From: Microvelia longipes
Lineage: Eukaryota > Arthropoda > Insecta > Hemiptera > Veliidae
Length of the DNA stretch: 64,000 nt
Assembly (NCBI GenBank): GCA_018340805.1
Contig: JACMZG010001913.1
Location: 18,588,082 to 18,652,081, forward strand
Reading direction: 5' to 3'
Under the pieces are notes generated by a model. The model ran no database searches. It saw only the letters and a list, made by a program, of their open reading frames with translations, and had not been told where the DNA came from. Shown piece by piece: positions 59,366-64,000 of this stretch. Made by a program: the position numbers and the translations under genes. Numbering within the stretch: the first letter of the stretch is position 1; every line of letters starts with the position of its first letter.

Positions 59366-60705
59366 ATTTGAATAGCAGTAAATGATTCTACGAGACTGGT
59401 ATAAAGCCATTGATGATAAGAAGATCATTATATGCCTGTTGTTAGATTTAAAGCGTGCATTTGAAACTGTGAATAGGAAAATTTTGTTACAAAAGCTGTG
59501 GGAGTATGGTATCAGAGGTGTGGTTTATGAGTGGTTTGTTAGTTACCTGAGTGATCGTAGACAGAGTCTACATAAATAAAAAATTATCAAAAGAAGTTAG
59601 CTGTGATATTGGGGTGCCTCAGGGCAGTGTTTTAGGTCCAATTTTATTCTTAATTTATATTAATGATGTTGTTAATTGTGTTAATATGTTGGGTGTGCAT
59701 GTTAGATTGTATGCAGACGATTCGTTAGTTTATGTTATTGGATGTGATGCAGTAAGTCTCATTAGGGCGGTAAATTTAGTTTTAGAAAGTATTTATTTAT
59801 GGTTATGTGTAAATAGATTAAAGTTGAATGTTAAGAAAACTAAGTGGATGTGTTTAGGCAGTAAGTTTTTCTGTGATAAAGTTATAGCTAGTAAGTTTAG
59901 TGTTAAGTTGAACTGTGATATTATAGATAGAGTTGATGAGTACAAGTACCTTGGTGTAGTTATAGATAAGAATCTTAGCTTTAATAGTTATGTAGATTAT
60001 TGTTGTAGAAAGATAGGTTCTAGGGTTGGTTTTTTGTTTCGATGTTCAAAATTTTTAAGTTCTCCTACCAAAGAATTAGTTTATAAGACTATTATAATGC
60101 CATATTATATTTATTGCAGTTCTGTGATATTTGGTATAAGTAAGCAAAATGTAAATAGATTACAAATTCTGCAGAATAAAGCTATGAGATGTATTTTAAG
60201 AAGACCGTTTAGGTCAAGCACTGAAAAATGTTAAAGGATTTAAATTGGTTAGATGTGAAGTACACAGTGAAATTTTATTCATTTGTATTTGTATATAAGC
60301 TTGTAAATAATTTGTTACCTAGTTATTTTAATGATGTTATTAGTCTTAAGGAGGATAGAAACCCTTATAATGTTCGCAGTAAAAATGAAATAGATACTCC
60401 GAGGGTAAACTCTGCATTATTACAGTCGACTGTTTTTATAAATGGAATTAGAGAATTTAATTGTTTGCCTGAGAATATTAAAAAAGAACAAAATATTAAA
60501 AGCTTTAAAAAGTTGTTGTATAGTCATTTAAGTAGTACTATGTTAACAGACTAGAAAGTAAGTTCCTTTTTAAGTTTTATTGTACTTTAGATTTACTAGT
60601 AGCTTTTTAAGCTAGTTATTATCATTATCATTATCACTATTAATACCTTGTTTTGATGATTGTAAAATGAGTTATGGAGTTTCAAAATAGGGAAAAAATA
60701 AAGAT
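59366..60705 (+). pseudogene. 5'-truncated non-LTR retrotransposon (Jockey/CR1/L2-like reverse transcriptase)
   Basis: Three long plus-strand frames (59,382-59,579; 59,551-60,234; 60,228-60,554) join across two single-base shifts into the C-terminal two-thirds of a reverse transcriptase. Visible are 'LLLDLKRAFETVNRKILL', 'GVPQGSVLGPILFLIYIND', catalytic 'LYADDS' (YADD at 59,710-59,721), 'WLCVNRLKLNVKKTKWM', 'EYKYLGVVIDKNL' and the thumb and C-terminal part ending at TAG 60,552-60,554. A 3' region with TTATCATTATCATTATCACT and AATAAAGATG ends near 60,705. The endonuclease and ORF1 are missing. It is much less damaged than the adjacent Polinton, so it is probably younger. Confidence 0.9.
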
Positions 60706-60718
60706 GTCACTTCACTTG

Positions 60719-60912
60719 GTATATATTTAATTGACAGAGCCAACTTTCAAATTTAATTTAATTAAGTTTGCTTTAATTTTGTATCTACTTATTTAGTGTA
60801 TTTATTATATTTTTGTTTTGAAGCTATTTATGTTTATTTGGTTTTTTACTTTATTGGTAGAAACTGTTAATGAACTAAGTTTGAAAGTCGGCTCTGTCAA
60901 TAAATATTTACT
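60719..60912. mobile_element. Small MITE (about 190 bp)
   Basis: 'ATTGACAGAGCCAACTTTCA' AA at 60,730-60,751 is mirrored by 'TTTGAAAGTCGGCTCTGTCA' AT at 60,880-60,901, with flanking TATATATTTA / TAAATATTTA extending the inverted repeat to about 35 bp. The interior is AT-rich and non-coding. It lies between the retrotransposon and the host exon. Confidence 0.75.
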
Positions 60913-60992
60913 GAGAGGAGAAACATTTTTCTTTTTTTCCCTACCTTGTTTTGAGTTTTGTCACCCTTTACACTTCATACTATTTATTCTAG

Positions 60993-61129
60993 CATTGTAA
61001 TGTGCCGCCTTATGGAGGAAGTTATGGTAAAAACGATGTAAATAATGTTGATACTATGTATAGAATTTTAGCTGACCATTCAAGAATGATAGCTGTTTCT
61101 TTATCTGACTACATCCTTCCAGATTACAG
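60993..61129 (+). CDS. AARS2: Mitochondrial alanine-tRNA ligase, internal exon
   Basis: After a 3' splice site (TTTATTCTAG) a frame runs to a donor (TTACAG|GTTTGA). It contains 'NVPPYGGSYGKNDVNNVD' then TMYRILADHSRMIAVSLSDY and ends PDY. This matches the tRNA-recognition segment after the catalytic core of alanyl-tRNA synthetases ('PPY-G-VG--D---DTAYR--ADH-R----SDG--P'). The lack of the bacterial/cytosolic 'GRGYVLRR' continuation and the form 'PDY-SH-SLRRV' across the next junction fit the mitochondrial enzyme of insects. The enzyme charges mitochondrial tRNA-Ala. The exon ends in phase 2 and joins in frame to 62,336. No upstream exon was found in the window. Confidence 0.82.
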
Positions 61130-62335
61130 GTTTGAATTATTTTCTTTTACTTTGGATATTTTCAAAATAAGCAAAGATTTAATTACTACCCCAAAGATCT
61201 TACACTTTCATTTTAATTTATTGAATTACTACATTAATGCAAATGTATTATATTAATAAATACAGTCATACCACCTTATTAAGAACTTCTGTACAATGAA
61301 AATACTCTTTCTGAGGTTTAAATAAAAACAAATATATTTCATGTCCTCTCCAATATACTATTGAAAAATGTTTCTATAACATCTGTCCTGTAAACTTTCT
61401 ATGAATTGATAAAAGCTGTGTTTGTTCTTTTATAAACTACTGGTACTATTTTTATTGATTCTTCATATATCTTATATTTTCCATGAAACTGGGATTAACA
61501 TTACATGGAAGAAAATTAATAAATAATCTTTTACTTTTTATTTAGGCTTTGGCCTGTTCAGTCCATAGGTAGTAGTAAGAGTGGGGAGGTAAAGCCTGGT
61601 GAGTAGACCACACCTTTGGGTCCTTTTCACCTCAAGTCCATTGGTAAAACATTTACCTACTGAAAATCACCTAAACTCAAAGTCCAAAGCCATCTAAGGA
61701 ATCTATTTTTGCTGCAATAAATACTCTGAGGCAAAGTTTGTCGTCAGAAGACAATGTTCCAGTAGATTTGTTAATTTACCTTAGTAAGTGCAACAATTAA
61801 TTTGAATAAATCATAAACAAATATTTGGCAAGGGCAAATACAGAGGTTTTTTAAATATTACTGTTTTCTAAAAATTTTATTGTAAGTTATTTTTTATTAA
61901 TATGTATAATTTTTTATTCAACATTTCATTATTATTTTTTCTGTACGTACGATTACAGCATTCATTATTAAACTAAACAATTCCGAGTTTGTTATTCAAA
62001 AATATTTATTCCTTTTACCAATTAACAAAATTACTTTGGTTTGTAATTCCATATAAAAAAATGTCTCTATTGCAAATTTTTTTTGTGCAGAACCCTTAAG
62101 TTCATTGTTTGGAGGTTCAACCTTATATTATATTAATTACATGATGTAATTAATATTAGGTAATAATGATTAAATGTATGTAACATAAAATTTAAAAAAT
62201 ATAAATTCCAACTTTTGAAACCTATTTATTATTATTGCATTGGTTATTATTTTATTCTGCAATTTGTTATTATTCTGCAATTTATTGTCTTCATTATTTT
62301 GCATTAGTATAATTTATTTTTCTTTATAATTTTAG
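61130..62335 (+). other. Intron of the alanine-tRNA ligase gene
   Basis: GT at 61,130 to AG at 62,334-62,335, about 1.2 kb, AT-rich. A more balanced block at about 61,545-61,690 (AGGCTTTGGCCTGTTCAGTC ... CTCAAAGTCCAAAGCCATCT) has loosely inverted ends and may be a decayed MITE. Confidence 0.7.
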
Positions 62336-62485
62336 TCACAGTCTCAGAAGAGTTATACGTAAATCCCTATTGGTTGCAAATTCACTTTCTCCAGACTCAG
62401 GCTTACCATTTTGCTTGAAGTTGTTAACAGTGCTTCAGAGAGTCTTAAAGATCATTTTCCTGATATTTATTCAAATATAGACCAG
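62336..62485 (+). CDS. AARS2: Mitochondrial alanine-tRNA ligase, next internal exon, with a frameshift
   Basis: Begins after TTTTAG and completes the split codon (AG|T = Ser), then HSLRRVIRKSLLVANSL, equivalent to 'LRR-LRKAL' of the family. The correct frame then shifts within about 62,385-62,410 and continues 'ILLEVVNSASESLKDHFPD' to YSNIDQ before the donor CAG|GTACTG. The expected family sequence here is a helical stretch with 'L----V-----LGD-YPEL', so both frames fit. The one-base shift in an otherwise conserved exon is either an assembly error or a sign of a pseudogene. The following exons are not in the window, or not recognisable. Confidence 0.75.
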
Positions 62486-63425
62486 GTACTGTGGCTATCA
62501 ATTTTATTTGTTATTTATAAATTACAAGTTGATTGCACCAGATTTTACTTCTGATATATCACCTTCTGTTAATTAATCTTTTTTTTAATTTCTAACTTTA
62601 TAGTCAACTATTTTAATAAAATGTTAAAAAATTAAATTTATTATAATAAGAGAAACTGCACAAAATATTTGTTTATCTTTTGTGGAGAGATAATCCTAAT
62701 TGTAAATGTATAATTTATTTGTATTTCATTTGTAAGTAAAGATTATTTTAAAAAAATGGAGGAATATACCAGCATTACCATACAAACTGCAAAATATCAG
62801 GGCTTCAATTAATTATTCTAGAAGACTGTATCTAGTACAGCAACTTCTGGAAGAAACATAACCTTCCTTCAGACATCAGAGGAGTTTTACAACACTACCT
62901 CTGAATAACCTTTGGAATTTGATCTGTGAATCCAAATTGGATGAAGAACATTTAATTTTATTGTAATTAATTTAAAAAACTGAATTTAGACAAAAGTATT
63001 CGACATCAGTGACTTTGTCATAAAATCACAACTCAGGGTTGAAACGTTGTCCCAAAACCTTCTTGAAACTTGAAACAAGTTTGATTTGGCTTTTGACTCA
63101 AAATAGTCTATTAAATATTAGTCCCTTTTGATTTATAAATTTAGATAGGCCGTGACAATGTACTTGAAGTAAACATGTCATTATTCTCTACTAGAATGCA
63201 CCGAGAGCTAACCAAGATAAGTTAGAGAATCATTTTTGATCAAGAAAAAGTGTTAATAAAAGCAGGATTTTAAACATCATCTAGTTTTACAAAAATTAAA
63301 TTAAAATCAGTTAGAAAACAAGGAAATAGTTTATAATATTTTTTTTCTCTTTAAATTAAAAAAAAATGATTTCTTGTTGTTCTAAAGCTATTCAACTCAT
63401 TACATGACATACTTAGTAAGTCAAT
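62486..63425. other. Probable intron sequence, no exon recognised
   Basis: AT-rich. A patch at 62,815-63,110 (AGACTGTATCTAGTACAGCA, ATCACAACTCAGGGTTGAAA CGTTGTCCC) has the look of a dispersed-repeat 3' end but gives no protein similarity. Confidence 0.45.
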
Positions 63426-63866
63426 CAAAGAGACTAATACTTAGAGGGAAAACTTAGGTAGAATAAAATAGGAGTCTGGAAGTGTGATAGTGTCTGTTAG
63501 GTACCATAACGGTACTTACTCCTATAAGAGCCTCACTAGAGAGAGACTAGGGATTTACAACCCCTATCTAAGCACATATTTATAACGTCCCCTTACAAAA
63601 CAGGCATTTTTCAGTGGCGTCACATTAAATCACATTATACAACACAGATATTTAAAGAATATTTGCAATAAATAGTTATTTTACTTAATTTTAGATAGAG
63701 ACAATTTTAGACTATATACAAAATAATCAAAAAATAATGTTATATCTACGTGAAACTAATTATGAAAAATGATACAGTTATAGTCACTAATGTACAGTTA
63801 TAGTACCAAGATACTCAGAGAATGATAAGAGCTGTAGTATCCTCCCTCTTAGTATTAGTCTCTTTG
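63426..63866. mobile_element. MITE with 23-bp terminal inverted repeats (441 bp)
   Basis: 'CAAAGAGACTAATACTTAGA' GGGA at 63,426-63,449 is mirrored by 'TCCCTCTTAGTATTAGTCTC' TTTG at 63,843-63,866 (one indel). No coding capacity. No clear target duplication. Confidence 0.78.
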
Positions 63867-64000
63867 TAGCAAGTAAACCCCAGCATTATGGAATTGTTAA
63901 TATTATGGAAACATTAGGGTTAATATCATCGTCTTTATGTAAATCGTCTTGACATGATATTCATCTTGGAAATATCTGTTAGAACTAGTAATTCTGAAAG

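Noticed and set aside
62740..62960. Further exon of the alanine-tRNA ligase gene
   Set aside because: The short open stretches do not match the expected editing-domain sequence and have no paired splice sites in frame.
63426..63866. LTR of a retrovirus-like element
   Set aside because: The ends are inverted, not direct, and no primer-binding site or internal coding region adjoins.

Overview
The window looks like nuclear DNA from an arthropod, most likely an insect. It is very AT-rich, intron-bearing, packed with TA, CA and TG microsatellites, minisatellites, MITEs, tRNA-derived SINEs and non-LTR retrotransposon remains. It also carries two exons whose product resembles the mitochondrial alanyl-tRNA synthetase of insects. 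No bacterial-type operon, rRNA gene or CRISPR array is present. Nearly every long reading frame in the first 45 kb is a by-product of a tandem repeat.

Layout. 1-45 kb is host repeat landscape: at least ten copies of one interspersed repeat (here called R1); foldback palindromes (0.9-2.9, 39.2-40.0 and 40.9-41.7 kb); four copies of a MITE with 'GTTGACAGCGTG'-type ends (MITE-C); three remnants of a non-LTR retrotransposon with an RNase H domain; two SINE families, one with a clear 20-bp target duplication; and about twelve tandem arrays, including an 82-bp satellite (6.0-7.7 kb) and a 32-bp array (30.8-32.2 kb). 45,827-46,735 is an assembly gap.

46.75-59.37 kb is a degraded Polinton/Maverick, a virus-like DNA transposon. 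Recognisable in it are a packaging ATPase, a retrovirus-type integrase with chromodomain, minor and major capsid proteins, an adenain-like cysteine protease and a protein-primed family B DNA polymerase. Two small virion-associated candidates are also present. At its left end are four less familiar genes. One minus-strand gene carries what looks like the two-repeat saddle of a TATA-binding protein (TBP) and diverges from the ATPase over a 60-bp promoter. I regard this as the most interesting find. Two other minus-strand genes share a near-identical leader of about 45 bp. Several genes seem to carry very short introns (36-45 bp). All genes have frameshifts, from decay, unpolished long-read errors, or both.

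The polymerase stops just after its motif B region, where a 5'-truncated Jockey/CR1/L2-like retrotransposon begins (about 59.37-60.7 kb). The right part of the Polinton is missing: after the retrotransposon come a small MITE and then host-gene exons (60,993-61,129 and 62,336-62,485) of a mitochondrial alanine-tRNA ligase. The truncated Polinton therefore lies next to, and perhaps inside an intron of, a host housekeeping gene. I found no upstream exons of that gene in the window.
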